The notes beneath the pieces are model-generated. The model did not search any database, was not told where the DNA came from, and worked only from the letters and a program-made list of their open reading frames with translations. Positions 23,701-31,569 of a stretch of DNA of 64,000 nucleotides are shown here, piece after piece (position 1 is the stretch's first letter; each line of letters opens with the position of its first letter). Both the position numbers and the translations under genes were made by a program. The stretch comes from Budorcas taxicolor (lineage: Eukaryota; Chordata; Mammalia; Artiodactyla; Bovidae), in NCBI RefSeq assembly GCF_023091745.1, contig NC_068910.1, positions 180,289,170 to 180,353,169 on the forward strand. Direction: 5' to 3'.

Positions 23701-23865
23701 TTAGAGTCAATAAAAGTTTATACTTACCAAATGTGTCATAGTTTTCAAACATGTTGTTACGCACATTAATTTCCACGGCTCCTCAATATTATCCGGGAGA
23801 GGTGTGTAAACATAATATGCCCCAAGGACCCCCACAATCAGAAGCAAAATCGTCTTTCTTCCCAT
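1680..23865 (-). CDS. AADAC: Arylacetamide deacetylase gene, five coding exons, intact
   Basis: Join on the minus strand: 23865-23728, 12285-12063, 10473-10404, 9362-9191, 2273-1680 (138+223+70+172+594 = 1197 bp; 398 residues plus TAG). Seen: N-terminal hydrophobic signal anchor (about residues 5-20), H111-G-G-G oxyanion motif followed by W, nucleophile Ser189 in GESAGG, Asp342 in YDTLRDDG, His372 in DGFHG, and sequons N78-V-T and N281-W-S. Known family: a type II ER membrane serine esterase of the hormone-sensitive-lipase group, luminal active site, expressed in liver and intestine, hydrolysing arylacetamides and short acyl esters. Human AADAC has 399 residues; the one-residue deficit lies between Ser189 and Asp342. 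Every intron starts GT and ends AG, and no stop or frameshift was found. The HSL-type GDSAG is GESAG here, a conservative change at the X position. Very confident of gene and structure. Confidence 0.97.
2478..2527 (-). mobile_element. Bov-tA/Bov-A2 SINE 5'-end fragment
   Basis: The string ggtctcttgcattgcaggtc, then accatctgagcc and agggaagccc, is the antisense 5' portion of the SINE. In AADAC intron 4. Confidence 0.7.
2672..3008 (+). mobile_element. BovB LINE 3' end
   Basis: Starts within the ORF2 C-terminus (cccttggacttcaaagag), runs through the ggccacctgatgcaaagaac and gatggacatgagtttgaat landmarks, and ends in the gactgaactgaactga terminus. 5' truncated; in AADAC intron 4. Confidence 0.9.
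3257..3478 (+). mobile_element. Bov-A2/Bov-tA SINE, near full length
   Basis: Begins ggggcttccttgatggc, contains the cattcttgcctggaaaatcc core, and ends in (ca)n. Imperfect flanking repeats aatactgagc and aatattaagc. Confidence 0.88.
3898..3924. repeat. (CA)n microsatellite
   Basis: Thirteen uninterrupted ca/ac dinucleotides in AADAC intron 4; probably length-polymorphic. Confidence 0.9.
4124..4856 (+). mobile_element. Ruminant ERV solo LTR (BTLTR-like)
   Basis: 733 bp begin TGAGAGGG and end in CA. The 3' part has a promoter and poly(A) region (aataaaactttatta near 4738) followed by the R/U5-like gctctgagtgatcaagcc and tctggccctgga. A short repeat, (a)gtat, flanks both ends (4119-4123 and 4856-4860). 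No internal retroviral genes adjoin it, so it is a solo LTR. It lies in AADAC intron 4, antisense to the gene. Confidence 0.75.
4904..5120 (+). mobile_element. Bov-tA SINE with target-site duplication
   Basis: tggcttcccaagtggtgcag start, standard core, (ca)n end. Flanked by aattatcaaa (4894-4903) and aattattaaa (5121-5130). Confidence 0.88.
5167..5490 (+). mobile_element. BovB LINE 3' end
   Basis: ggggatccaaccagtccatc through ctggatggcattacc to the gaactgaactgaactgaa terminus. 5' truncated; AADAC intron 4. Confidence 0.9.
5580..5945 (-). mobile_element. Artiodactyl L1 3' UTR fragment with expanded (AT)n
   Basis: Antisense L1 3' UTR: tatagttgatttacaat, ctgtacagcaaagtgaatca, an (AT)n tract at 5665-5728, then gctatatagtaggtcctc. 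The AT run starts at a site where this L1 class commonly carries a short tatata. Confidence 0.75.
6162..6371 (+). mobile_element. Bov-tA SINE
   Basis: gggcttcccagcagagtggt start, core cttcagtattcttgcctg, (ca)n terminus. In AADAC intron 4. Confidence 0.85.
6440..8460 (-). mobile_element. Old L1M ORF2 remnants, antisense, split by SINEs
   Basis: T-rich sequence with scattered antisense L1 ORF2 similarity (for example cagttcaccttttgctttt near 7016, gtggcccattggtc near 7239, ggtccactgagttaaatgc near 7767). Heavily diverged, no open frame, and boundaries are uncertain. A short Bov-tA scrap with (gt)n lies at 7929-7972. Confidence 0.5.
7451..7738 (+). mobile_element. Dimeric Bov-tA SINE ending in (AGC)n
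   Basis: Two head-to-tail Bov-tA units (the second starts near 7593, ggagaaggaaatggcaaccc), ending in gacttagcagcagcagc. Flanked by an exact 11-bp duplication, gtacttgcttg (7440-7450 and 7739-7749). The (AGC)n tail is a likely microsatellite. Confidence 0.93.
8462..8650 (-). mobile_element. CHR SINE (tRNA-Glu derived)
   Basis: Antisense CHR landmarks: ttatttatttttagttatg, agtagttgtggcacatagg, ggcatgtgggatctttg and ccctgaccagggattgaa. Confidence 0.8.
8766..9087 (+). mobile_element. BovB LINE 3' end next to AADAC exon 4
   Basis: gagatcaaaccagtccatcc to gactgaactaaactga. It ends about 100 bp from the exon 4 donor side of AADAC intron 4. Confidence 0.9.
9191..9362 (-). CDS. AADAC: AADAC coding exon 4 (catalytic serine)
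   Basis: 172 bp coding residues 144 (split) to 201. It starts with YRLAPEHHFP, the conserved strand and loop of the alpha/beta-hydrolase fold, and ends NLAAAVTQQ. Ser189 sits in ISGESAGG. The acceptor is TTCTGCCCACAG and the donor is CAG|GTATAT. A BovB fragment ends about 100 bp beyond the donor in intron 4. Confidence 0.96.
9958..10125 (-). mobile_element. MIR SINE
   Basis: Antisense MIR order: ttggttaatcctcaaaaaac, ctcagtttacacatgag, accaggttttgaacctca. Old and diverged. It lies in AADAC intron 3. Confidence 0.6.
10404..10473 (-). CDS. AADAC: AADAC coding exon 3
   Basis: 70 bp coding residues 121 (split) to 144 (split), including LSRRTAVILDAVVIST. The acceptor is TTTGTTTCAG and the donor is AA|GTAAGA. 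The split codon G|CT joins exon 2 (Ala121), and AA|C joins exon 4 (Asn144). Too short to be found from open-frame length; identified by splice phase and similarity to AADAC. Confidence 0.94.
10474..12062. other. AADAC intron 2: mostly unique, AT-rich
   Basis: Holds a T17-18 run at about 11016-11033 (possibly the tail of an old CHR-like SINE) and low-complexity (AT)-rich sequence at 11480-11620. No other element recognised. Confidence 0.45.
12063..12285 (-). CDS. AADAC: AADAC coding exon 2 (HGGG oxyanion hole)
   Basis: 223 bp, residues 47-120 plus the first base of codon 121. The acceptor is TTATTTTAG and the donor is G|GTATGA. It contains the sequon in SDENVTV (N78) and the oxyanion-hole motif HGGGW at 111-115, preceded by the conserved RRGLFYI. 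The open frame continues past the donor to 12001, but that part is intron read-through. In-phase 0, out-phase 1. Confidence 0.96.
12286..12900. other. AADAC intron 1 proximal part, nothing recognised
   Basis: AT-rich intronic sequence between exon 2 and the probable retrocopy; a short open frame at 12644-12829 has no recognisable domain. Confidence 0.4.
12916..13999 (+). pseudogene. Probable retrocopy of an unidentified mRNA (mostly 3' UTR-like)
   Basis: A block richer in GC than its surroundings ends with AATAAA-type signals near 13947 and 13980 and an A-rich tail (to about 13998). It is flanked by near-identical 15-mers, catgtgctggaatca (12901-12915) and cacgtgctggaatta (14000-14014), which look like an aged target-site duplication. 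Open frames at 13028-13276 and 13440-13712 show no recognisable domain. I do not recognise the parent transcript. It lies antisense in AADAC intron 1. Confidence 0.5.
14195..14397 (+). mobile_element. BovB LINE 3' terminus
   Basis: gatgctgggaaagattgaag to the gaactgaactgaactaactg terminus. Strongly 5' truncated, just before the mariner. Confidence 0.88.
14416..15685 (+). mobile_element. Hsmar1-like Tc1/mariner DNA transposon, inactive
   Basis: Terminal inverted repeats are recognisable: ttagtgcaaaagtaattg near 14420 and its imperfect complement near 15660-15685. Between them is a decayed transposase with the N-terminal helix-turn-helix (FKMGHKAV-like start at 14654; WWFKKFC; ESLENEE), the mid domain with CNEKW, LHNNA and SPDLSPTDYH, and a NGSYFD-like end. 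In the DD34D triad the first and second Asp are replaced by Asn, and there are several stops and frameshifts. Length is about 1.27 kb, typical of a full mariner. It lies in AADAC intron 1. Confidence 0.88.
16282..16410 (+). mobile_element. Bov-tA SINE, internally deleted and 3' truncated
   Basis: gacttccctagtggctcag, then an abrupt join from gcaggagatctcctgg to the gagaaggaaatggcaaccc core, ending at gcctggtaggctga. Confidence 0.85.
16522..16733 (+). mobile_element. Bov-tA SINE with exact TSD
   Basis: ggcttcccaggtggctcagt start, standard core, cacacacac end. Flanked by aacctaccaaaca on both sides (16509-16521 and 16734-16746). Confidence 0.93.
17470..17680 (-). mobile_element. Bov-tA SINE with exact TSD
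   Basis: Antisense unit from gctgctgcttagtcattt to gccaccagggaagtc. Flanked by atataatgtgct (17458-17469 and 17681-17692). Confidence 0.92.
17820..18095. repeat. Unclassified old interspersed repeat, possibly LTR-like
   Basis: Contains caagccaaattgaggatta, ccaggagacagaatctcag and gcttaccaaggatacatag, strings that feel like a dispersed mammalian repeat. I cannot name the family with certainty. Confidence 0.35.
18097..18412 (+). mobile_element. CHR SINE, near full length
   Basis: ggcttccctagtggctcagt start, ccacctgccaatgcaggaga, gagccacaactactgaagcc, ccacaactaaagagtagc, and an A-rich aaataaataaaatt tail. In AADAC intron 1. Confidence 0.88.
18485..18690 (-). mobile_element. MIR SINE
   Basis: Antisense MIR pattern: atgttgaggtgggagaggtt aagag, then gactcaagcctaggtctg. 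Diverged. Confidence 0.5.
19504..19881 (+). mobile_element. Composite tandem Bov-tA insertion
   Basis: A 5'-truncated unit (19504-19661) is followed directly by a complete one (19662-19881, from ctgtggcttccctggttgcc to the ttcactttcactttc tail). The pair is bracketed by tctggctttcaa (19492-19503 and 19882-19893), suggesting a single insertion event. Confidence 0.82.
20021..20299 (+). mobile_element. Dimeric Bov-tA SINE ending in (AGC)n
   Basis: Two head-to-tail units as at 7451-7738. Flanked by aggagaatggt (20010-20020) and aggagaatagt (20300-20310). Confidence 0.92.
20352..20640 (+). mobile_element. BovB LINE 3' end, diverged
   Basis: ggaaatcaaccttgaatatt through catcaccgacttaatggac to gactgaacaac. 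More diverged than the other BovB pieces here. Confidence 0.82.
20650..23420. other. AADAC intron 1, AT-rich, no clear element
   Basis: Long AT-rich stretch with purine-rich runs (22280-22780) that may be very old L1, and a short (ac)n at 22793-22804. No repeat boundary or gene could be supported. Open frames at 20851-21192 and 22922-23176 have no recognisable content. Confidence 0.4.
23421..23582 (-). other. 54-codon open segment of unknown origin
   Basis: The minus strand reads open for 54 codons to a TAA (complement of 23421-23423), with no start ATG at its head. The composition is protein-like and basic, including NTRRRNRLAKKDKK and the end ADRMKPF. A moderate acceptor (ttgcttaatgcag) lies within it near 23571. 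It is in AADAC intron 1 just downstream of exon 1. I do not recognise it; it could be chance, a gene fragment or an unused exon. Confidence 0.25.
23728..23865 (-). CDS. AADAC: AADAC coding exon 1 (start codon, signal anchor)
   Basis: ATG is the complement of 23863-23865, and the reading begins MGRKTILLLIVGVLGAYY. Forty-six codons end at a strong donor, GTAAGT (complement of 23722-23727). The basic MGRK followed by a hydrophobic run is a type II signal anchor, expected to hold the enzyme in the ER membrane with the catalytic domain in the lumen. The TPLPDN and EEPW motifs are characteristic of AADAC N-termini. The exon ends in phase 0. Confidence 0.96.
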
Positions 23866-24060
23866 GATGTTTTCGAACAGCACGTTCTACTTGGCAGCTG
23901 AAGTATTTGAATGTTGAAATTTCATAACAGCTTTTGGACTTACTAAAAAGTGTTATCTAACTTCTTAGTCACAAATTCCATTGGTCCAATTGTCATTCTG
24001 CAAGCTGTTGGGAAGTAATTAACTCAGAAAAAATACAAAGAACTCTGTGAAACCCATACT
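23866..24060 (-). promoter_or_regulatory. AADAC: Putative AADAC 5' UTR and proximal promoter
   Basis: This is the stretch immediately upstream of the AADAC start, free of repeats. On the minus strand it has a CCAAT motif near 23988-24000 and GTTAATTACTT near 24012-24023, which matches one half and part of the other half of an HNF1 site. HNF1 control of AADAC in liver is established for human; its use here is inference. No clear TATA box seen. Confidence 0.4.
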
Positions 24061-24570
24061 CATATTATCTGCAAGTTCTGTCAAGTACAACAGCCTTATA
24101 ATGTTGCTAGGCAATCAGTAAACAAACATTTGTTCCTCAATCACTAGTTGCAGAGTACTTTAACCATTAGAGAAAAGGCCACAGGAAATACAAGAAACCC
24201 AGTGTATGCTTCAAAGAACAAATCTCAGAGTGGGGGAGAAAAAATGTGTTTTAACTATTGAGAGCTTTTACGAAGTATGATAGATATGGTCACTTGTATC
24301 TTATATTACTTTTACTGTCTTGAGACAAATAAAATTATTAGTGAAAAATGCTAAATAGGTTAAAGTTATACAATTTTTTCCAATGCAACATAAAAACTTA
24401 TATTCAAACAACTTCAGTATAGGGCACAATTCAGATTTTTTAAAAAAGGAAAGGAAACAGGAAAAATATTTTCAGCACTTTAAATCTTCATACAAGTTTT
24501 GCAGTTTTCTGTTTACATGTATTCATTCATCATGGAATCCCCTGGATTTGAGATCTTTTAGCAAAATTAG

Positions 24571-24767
24571 GAGCTTTGCTGGTGGTTCAGACAGTAAAGA
24601 ATCAGTCTGCAATGTGAGAGACCTGGGTTCAATCCCTGGGTTGGGAAGATCCTGTGGAGAAGGGAACAGCTACCCACTCCAATATTCTGGCTTGGAAAAT
24701 TCCATGGATAGAAGAGCCTGGCAGGCTACAGTCCATGGGGTTGCAAAGAGTCGGACATGACTGAGCA
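24571..24767 (+). mobile_element. Bov-tA SINE with exact TSD
   Basis: gagctttgctggtggttcag start and standard core, flanked by agcaaaattag (24560-24570 and 24768-24778). Confidence 0.93.
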
Positions 24768-24916
24768 AGCAAAATTAGAACACAGAGAAAGTTCTTCTTA
24801 CAAAGGTCTGTGTTCTGGCTTTGTTTTTTTTCCCTTGATTATAAAATCATAGAGATAGCTAACCGTTTTTGAGAATTTACTCTGTATCCCAGGCAATGTA
24901 CTAAAACAAACTTTAA

Positions 24917-25644
24917 CATCATTGTTGTTGTTCAGTCACTCAGTTGTGTCTGTCTCTTTGTGACCCCAGGGACTGCAGCAGGCCAGGATTCCCTGTCTGT
25001 CCCCTTCTCCCAGAGCTTGCTCAAACTTATGTCCATTGAGTTGGTGCTGCCATCCAACCATATCATCCTCTGTTATCCCTTTCTCCTCCTGCCTTCAATC
25101 TTTCCCAGCATCAGGGTCTTTTCTAATGAGTCAGCTCTTTGCATCAAGTGGCCAAAGTATTGGAGCTTCAGCTTCAGCATCAGTTCTTTCAGTGAATACT
25201 CAGGATTGATTTCCTTTATGATTGACTGGTTTGATCTCCTTGCAGTCCAAGGTACTCTTAAGAGTCTTCTCCAACACCACAGTTCAAAAGCATCAATTCT
25301 TCGGCCCTCAGCTTTCTTTATAGTCCAACTCTCATATCCATACATGACTACTGGAAAAACCATAGCTTTGACTAGATGGACCTTTGTTGGCAAAGTAAAG
25401 TCTCTGCTCTTTAATATTCTGTCTAGGTTTGTCATAGCTTTTCTTCCAAGGAGCAAGCGTCTTTTGATTTCATGGCTGCAGTCACCATCTGCAGTGATTT
25501 TGGAGCCCAAGAAAATAAAGTCTCTCACTGTTTCCATTGTTTCCCCATCTATTTGCCATGAAGTGATAAGACCAGATGCAATGTTCATAGTTTTTTGGAT
25601 GTTGAGTTTTAAGCCAGCTTTTCACTCTCCTTTTTCACCTTCAT
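24917..25644 (-). mobile_element. BovB LINE 3' part with ORF2 C-terminus
   Basis: Minus strand open from 25588 to 25073 encodes the BovB ORF2 C-terminal region (FIFLGSKITADGDCSHEIKR, GYESWTIKKAE, WRRLLRVPWTARRSNQ). The reverse transcriptase catalytic core is upstream of the truncation and absent. The long plus-strand frame 24960-25649 is its antisense shadow. Confidence 0.93.
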
Positions 25645-25785
25645 ATTAATGTGCACTGCTCTGGTTTCACTTTGTCCTGGCTTGCCTCCAGGAGTACACA
25701 TTAATACCTCACTTGTCCCAGTGTTTAGTTCATCTCAGATTGCAGATAAACAAATAAGTAGGTCATACAAAAGCAAGTAGCAGGT

Positions 25786-26010
25786 CTTCCTTGGGTGGTC
25801 TAGTGGTTAACAATCTGCCTCGCAATGCAGGTGACACAGGTTCAATCCCTGGCTAAGGAAGTAAGATCCCATAAGCCATGAGACAACTAAACCCATGTGC
25901 TACAAGTAGTCTGTGAGCTGCAATGAAAGAATTCACATGATGCAATGAAGATTCCACTTGCTGCAGATAGGACTGGATGCAGCCAAATAAGTAAATAAAA
26001 TAACAAAAAT
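25786..26010 (+). mobile_element. CHR SINE
   Basis: cttccttgggtggtctagtg, gcaatgcaggtgacacagg, gaagtaagatcccataagcc, then agccaaataagtaaataaa tail. CHR-1/2 type. Confidence 0.78.
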
Positions 26011-26835
26011 TTTAAAAGCCAGTAGCAATGTCAGAGATGTTTACTCTTCACTGAATATCCATGTGCCTCTGTGATTTTTACATCTTTTCTCTTATAGTGA
26101 AGTGAAATTATGAAAGAATTGCTGGCCAAATGGACTGAAAAGAAAGTCATATGTGTCACTCCCAGAGAGAAGTAATTAAGATCCATAAGACCTGGAAACT
26201 ATCTTTTAAAATGGTAACATCACAAAATACAGGTAGTTTGGACTGCTAAGTGATCCAAGGGTTCAGGTCCTCAAACTCCATTAAGAATTTTCTTGAGAGG
26301 CAAGTAAATTTCATGCTAAGCTTAAAGTACTATATGACTTAATATCATTTTAAATATACCACTGTGTGCTCCTATCAACACTGGTATGTAAGAACTAATA
26401 CTATGAGAGACTTTCTTTCCCAAGGTCACATCATTTATCATTTTAGCCATCATTTCCAAAGCTATTATTTTAACCTAAATCTGCAGGCATTGAGGTCTAT
26501 ATCCTTGACTCCTTGGAAACTAATAAGAAGTGGAAATCCATAGGAGCTAGTTATGTCCATGTAGTGTCACTGTTTAATGTTATGTGAACAATTTCTTGAA
26601 CTTTCACAACTTGCATCCCTCTTTACCTACCTGTATCTGTCTCTTCTAACTTGGCACTGGGAAGGTACTAACACTAGCTTCTCTTTCCATACTCAGTTTC
26701 ATCTGGGACACAGCTTTACTTTGGGAAAACTGAGAGGATATTGATATAGGGGGCATCAAGCCTAAAGTATAACCAACAGTACAATTACTTGACAACATAT
26801 CAAGTCTGTCTACTGCCTACCTTGACAAAAGATTA
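26011..26835. other. Intergenic, nothing recognised
   Basis: AT-rich; a weak MIR-like antisense trace around 26400-26520 could not be confirmed. Confidence 0.35.
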
Positions 26836-26837
26836 TA

Positions 26838-28588
26838 GTTAAAAAGTGGTGCTGGGAAAACTGGTCAACCACTTGTAAAAGAATGAAACTAGAATACTTT
26901 CTAACAGCATACACAAAAATAAACTCAAAATAGATTAAAGATCTAAATGTAAGACCAGAAACTGTAAAACTTCTAGAGGAAAACATAGGCAGAAACTATC
27001 TGACATAAATCACAGCAAGACCACGATGACCCACTTCCCAGAGTAATGGAAATAAAAACAAAAATAAACAAATAGGACCTAATTAAACTTAAAAGTTCTG
27101 GCACAACGAAGGAAACTGTAAACAAGGTAAAAAGGCAGCCTTCAGAATGGGAGAAAATAATAGCAAATGAAGAAACTGACAAAGAATTAATCTCAAAAAT
27201 ATGCAAGCAGCTCATGTAGCTCAGTTCCAGAAAAATAAACGACCCAATCAAAAAATGGGCCAAAGAACTAAACAGACATTTCTCCAAAGAAAACATACAG
27301 ATGGCTAATAAACACATAAAAAATTGCTCAACATCACTCATTATCAGAGAATGAAAATCAAAACCACAATGAGGTACCATCTCACACTGGTTAGAATGGC
27401 TGCCATCAAAAAGTCTACAAATAATAAATGCTAGAGAGGGTGTGGAGAAAAGGGAACCCTCTACACTGTTGGTGGGAATGCAAACTAGTACAACCACTGT
27501 GGAGACCAGTATGGAGATTCCTTTAAAAACTGGAAATAGAACTGCCATCAATTCAGTTCAGTCACTCAGTCATGTCTGACTCTTTGCGACCCCATGAATG
27601 CAGCACTTGATGGACAGGCCTCCCTGTCCATCACCAACTCCCAGAGTTCACTCAAACTCATGTGTATTGAGTCGGTGATGCCATCCAGCCATCTCATTCT
27701 CTGTCGTCCCCTTTTCCTCCTGCCCCCAATCCCTCCCAGCATCAGGGTCTTTTCCAATGAGTCAAGTCTTTGCATAAGGTGGCCAAAGTATTGGAGTTTC
27801 AGCCTCAGCATCAGTCCTTCCAGTGAATACTCAGGACTGGTCTCCTTTTGGATGGGCTGGTTGGATCTCCTTGCAGTCCAAGTGACTCTCAAGAGTCTTC
27901 TCCAGAACTGCCATACGACCCAGCAATCCCACTGCAGGGCATACACACTGCGGAAACCAGAACTGAAAGAGACACGTGTACCCAATGTTCATCACAGCAC
28001 TGTTTACAATAGCTAGGACATGGAAGCAACCTAGATGTCCATTGGCAGATGAATGAATAAGGAAGTTGTGGTGCATATACATGATAGAATATTACTCAGG
28101 TACAAAAAAGAACACATTTGAGTCAGTTCTAATGAGGTGGATGAAACTGGAGCCTATTATCACAGAGTAAAGGAAGCCAGAAAGAGAAACATCAGTACAG
28201 TATATTAACACATATATATGAAATTTAGAAAGATGTTAACAATGACCCAACATGCAAGACAGCAAAAGAGACACAGATGTAAAGTACAGATTTTTGGACT
28301 CTGTGGGAGAAGGTGAAGGTGAGAAAATATGAGAGACTAACACTGAAATATGTATATTACCATATGTCAAATAGATGACCAGCACAAGTTCAATGCATGA
28401 AGCAGGGCACTCAAAGCTGGTGCTCTGCAACAACCCAGAGGGATGGGGCAGAGAGGCAGGTGGGAGGAGAGTTTTGGGTGGTGGAACACATGTGCCCCCA
28501 TGACTGATTCATGTAGATGTATGGGAAAAACCACCACCATATTGTAAAGTAATTAACTTCCAATTAAAATAAATTAATTTTAAAAACA
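26838..28588 (+). mobile_element. 5'-truncated L1-BT, interrupted by BovB
   Basis: Sense ORF2 C-terminus from agtggtgctgggaaaactgg to the 3' UTR end (ttccaattaaaataaatt). A BovB 3' end (27549-27903) is inserted after gaactgccat, and L1 resumes in register. ORF2 carries several stops. Confidence 0.9.
27549..27903 (-). mobile_element. BovB 3' end nested in L1, with TSD
   Basis: Antisense from attcagttcagtcactcag to caagagtcttctcc. Target duplication agaactgccat at 27538-27548 and 27904-27914 proves insertion into the L1. Confidence 0.95.
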
Positions 28589-29710
28589 GTTCAAATAAAG
28601 CAAAACAAAACACTCATGAGAATTAGCAAATTAAATAATTCAATTTTTTTGTTCATAGAAAGCTTCCTGTGATGATTTTGTTTTTCTACAGTTCATATAG
28701 AAATCCTAGGCGGAAAATCTAAGTGTGGCCTCAAACATAATTAATTAACACACTGCTCATTGATTCTTTGACTTGCTCGTGATCAGTCTTCTTTTCCATT
28801 TCTGTGCTGGTAATTTCAAACAAGCCCATCCAAATCTTATTGTAGCAGCCAACATCAATACAGCTGTCTTCTATGTGATCTACATGGTGGTAGGTGCTGA
28901 CAATACGAAGATAAAAATATTTGTTTTCTGGTTCCAAAGAGCTTGTATCTATGGGGGGGGGGGGGGGATATGTTCAAGTCAACACTCTCCTTGGAAGAGG
29001 GGAGTTGGGTTAAAGAAATCCCTTCAAAAGTTTTCAGAATATTTTATAAAGCAAGATAAGCATAAGAACTGGACAATAATGTGCAAATTGTAATGATTTA
29101 CATGCATTAAGCCACATGTTTGACAAAGGGTGATAGGCTGGTAAGATAGAGGACGTAACACCTTCAGCTGAAATTCTTTTAAAATAAAGAGCACTGAAGG
29201 AGATGTAGTAAATCCAGTTTTTTGGGAAATTTCTCAGTCTGATATGTAATTATTTATTCTTTCATACATCAGGTTCTATTTCAGTTAATATACAACTGTA
29301 GCTGATTGTATTTTATTTGCTACTGATTAATTGCATTATCTTTATCAGTTGAAATTTATGTGTACGCATATGAGTGTGTGCACATGTGTGTATATGTGTG
29401 TGTGTGTGTATTTACTGTCTATAAATTGCACATCCTTCTGCATTGCTAAAGGAATTCCTGCAGGGGAAGGGTGATGCAAAATGAAAATTTTCAACTTGCA
29501 GTATTATTTGCTAAATGCTGCATTTCACAAATGTACTGCTAATCCTCTAAAAGAACCATGACCTTAATAATCTTGCTAAGTCAGATTCTTATTGAACATA
29601 ACTGCAGTGTTTTTCCAGATCAAAGAACATGAGACATGTTTAACCAAGATCTGTGGACTCATTTGTCCTACCCTGTAAGCTATAAGTAACTATAATTAAT
29701 CATTAATTAC
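28589..29710. other. Intergenic with G15 run and old repeat traces
   Basis: Holds an uninterrupted G15 (28953-28967) and (tg)n near 29376-29409. Around 28890-29190, ggtgctgacaatacgaagat and caaagagcttgtatct resemble an old MER5/L2-type repeat, unconfirmed. Confidence 0.45.
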
Positions 29711-29925
29711 CATTATGGCTCAAATGCTAAAGAATCTGCCTGCAATGCCAGAGACCCAGGTTCGATTCTTGGGTTGGAAAGATCCCCTGGAGAAGGTAAT
29801 GTCAATCCACTCCAGTAACCTTGCCTGGAGAATCCTATGGACAAAAGAGCCTGGTGGGTTACAGTCCATGGGATCACAAAGAGCTGGACACGACTGAGCT
29901 ACTAACACTTTCACTTCACCATTAC
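29711..29925 (+). mobile_element. Bov-tA SINE
   Basis: tggctcaaatgctaaagaat start, full core, cactttcacttcac end. Confidence 0.88.
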
Positions 29926-30763
29926 CTCCATGAAACATTATTCCCTTCCTTTCTAGTACTAAAAAACTTGGACTTTGGCATTTTCCCCCAGAAAACTAGC
30001 TGGTTTTCTTGTCTTATAATAAACTTCTCTTTTAAAAACTTTTCTGTATGTGTATAATCACTTGGGAAGAGTAGAAGTCATAATTAAATGACTTTTTAAG
30101 ACCCAGACAAATCAAAGTAACACTTGAAGAATACATATCAGCGTGCCAGGTTCTGTGTATTGGGCTTTACAACAGTTTTCTCATTCAATTTTTACAACTA
30201 CTCTGAGTTATGTATTATTTTTGCTAATAAGGAAAATGACCATCAAGGAGGAATAAGGACTTTAGTCAAGGTCAGGTAGTAAACAAGAGGTCTGTTAAAT
30301 AGTCATGATTCCTAGTGCTTGACTCTCCTAATAAGAATCATGGTATAAAACTACATAATATGTTTGGCTACAAAATTCCTTCTCTTTCTTTAACTTCAAT
30401 GGTTTTCTATCCTCATTCAGCCTCAACATAGTTAAAGGACATAGGATTCTATTATCAGTGATGATTCACAGTGGGGATTATATTTAACTGAGAAGTTCAA
30501 GTTATCTCTTGAGTAGGGCATCAAATTTTAATGGTGAAGGCAAGAGGGTAGGGATGGGGAGGACCATAAAGATTTTTTTACTTCAATTTCTTAACTAGTT
30601 CTGACACAGTCCCTTCTCTCATGTTAAGAATAACTACTTTATACTGACTTGCCTCTGTGGAAACACCCTTACTTATATAGGTCTAACTTAGACCTATCAG
30701 GAGGCAAAAATCTTGATAAGTGATCAAAAATGAGAAGTGGTATAAAGGTATCAGTCAAATGTT
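29926..30763. other. Intergenic with one MIR
   Basis: An antisense MIR trace lies at about 30165-30330 (ttctcattcaatttttacaa, ggtcaggtagtaaacaagag). The rest is not recognised. Confidence 0.5.
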
Positions 30764-31298
30764 TTTCAGTTCAGTTCAGTTCAGTTGCTCAGTTGTGTCT
30801 GACTCTTTGCAACCCCATGAACCGCAGCACACCAGGCCTCCCTGTCCATCACCAATTCCTGGAGTTCACTCAAACTCATGTCCATCGAGTCGGTGATGCC
30901 ATCCAGCCATCTCATCCTCTGTCGTCCCCTTCTCCTCCTGCCCTCAATCTTTCCCAGCATCGGGGTCTTTTCAAATGAGTCAGCTCTTCACATCAGGTGG
31001 CCAAAATATTGGAGTTTCAGCTTCAACATCCTTCCAATGAACACCCAGGACTGATCTCCTTTAGGATGGACTGGTTGGATCTCCTTGCAGTCCAAGGGAC
31101 TCACAAGACTCCTCCAACACCACAGTTCAAAAGCATCAATTCTTCAGTACTCAGCTTTCTTTATAGTCCAACTCTCACATCCATACATGACCACTGGAAA
31201 AACCATAGTCTTGACTAGATGGACCTTTGTTGGCAAAGTAATGTCTCTGCTTTTTAATATGCTGTCTAGGTTGGTCATAACTTTCCTTCTAAGGAGTA
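30764..31298 (-). mobile_element. BovB LINE 3' part
   Basis: Antisense from a duplicated cagttcagttcagttcagtt end through the ORF2 C-terminal landmarks to ggttggtcataactttcc. 5' truncated. Confidence 0.92.
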
Positions 31299-31489
31299 AA
31301 ATGTTTTTAAGAACATGTTATTGCACAAATAAAGTTTTGAAAGTCTTCCCTAAGTTTGTCAAAGGAAGTTTGGACAACAAGAAAAAAAGACATCCTTAAG
31401 CTTGGGCAACCTTTTGTTTCCTAACCACATAAAGTAGCATGAGTGTCCCTTAATTTGTTTCTAAGTGTTTTTCTAGAAGATCCTATTGT

Positions 31490-31526
31490 TAAAAAAAAAA
31501 AAAAAGAAGAAGAAGAAGAAGAAGAA
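31490..31526. repeat. Poly(A) followed by (AAG)n
   Basis: A15 then six gaa/aag triplets, probably an A-tail of a lost or very short retroposon that has become a microsatellite. Confidence 0.8.
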
Positions 31527-31569
31527 CATAGTTTTGGAAGAAACAAATTTAAAATTTCTTAAATATAAA

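Noticed and set aside
24960..25649. 229-codon plus-strand frame as a membrane-like protein
   Set aside because: It is the antisense shadow of the BovB ORF2 C-terminal region on the minus strand; similar leucine/serine-rich shadows recur at every antisense BovB copy.
27594..28016. 140-codon frame joining two different segments
   Set aside because: It runs across the boundary between a nested BovB and the L1, so it is a chance fusion of transposon sequence.
28731..29093. Opposing short frames around 28.8 kb as a gene fragment
   Set aside because: No recognisable domain on either strand, and the region shows traces of an old interspersed repeat.
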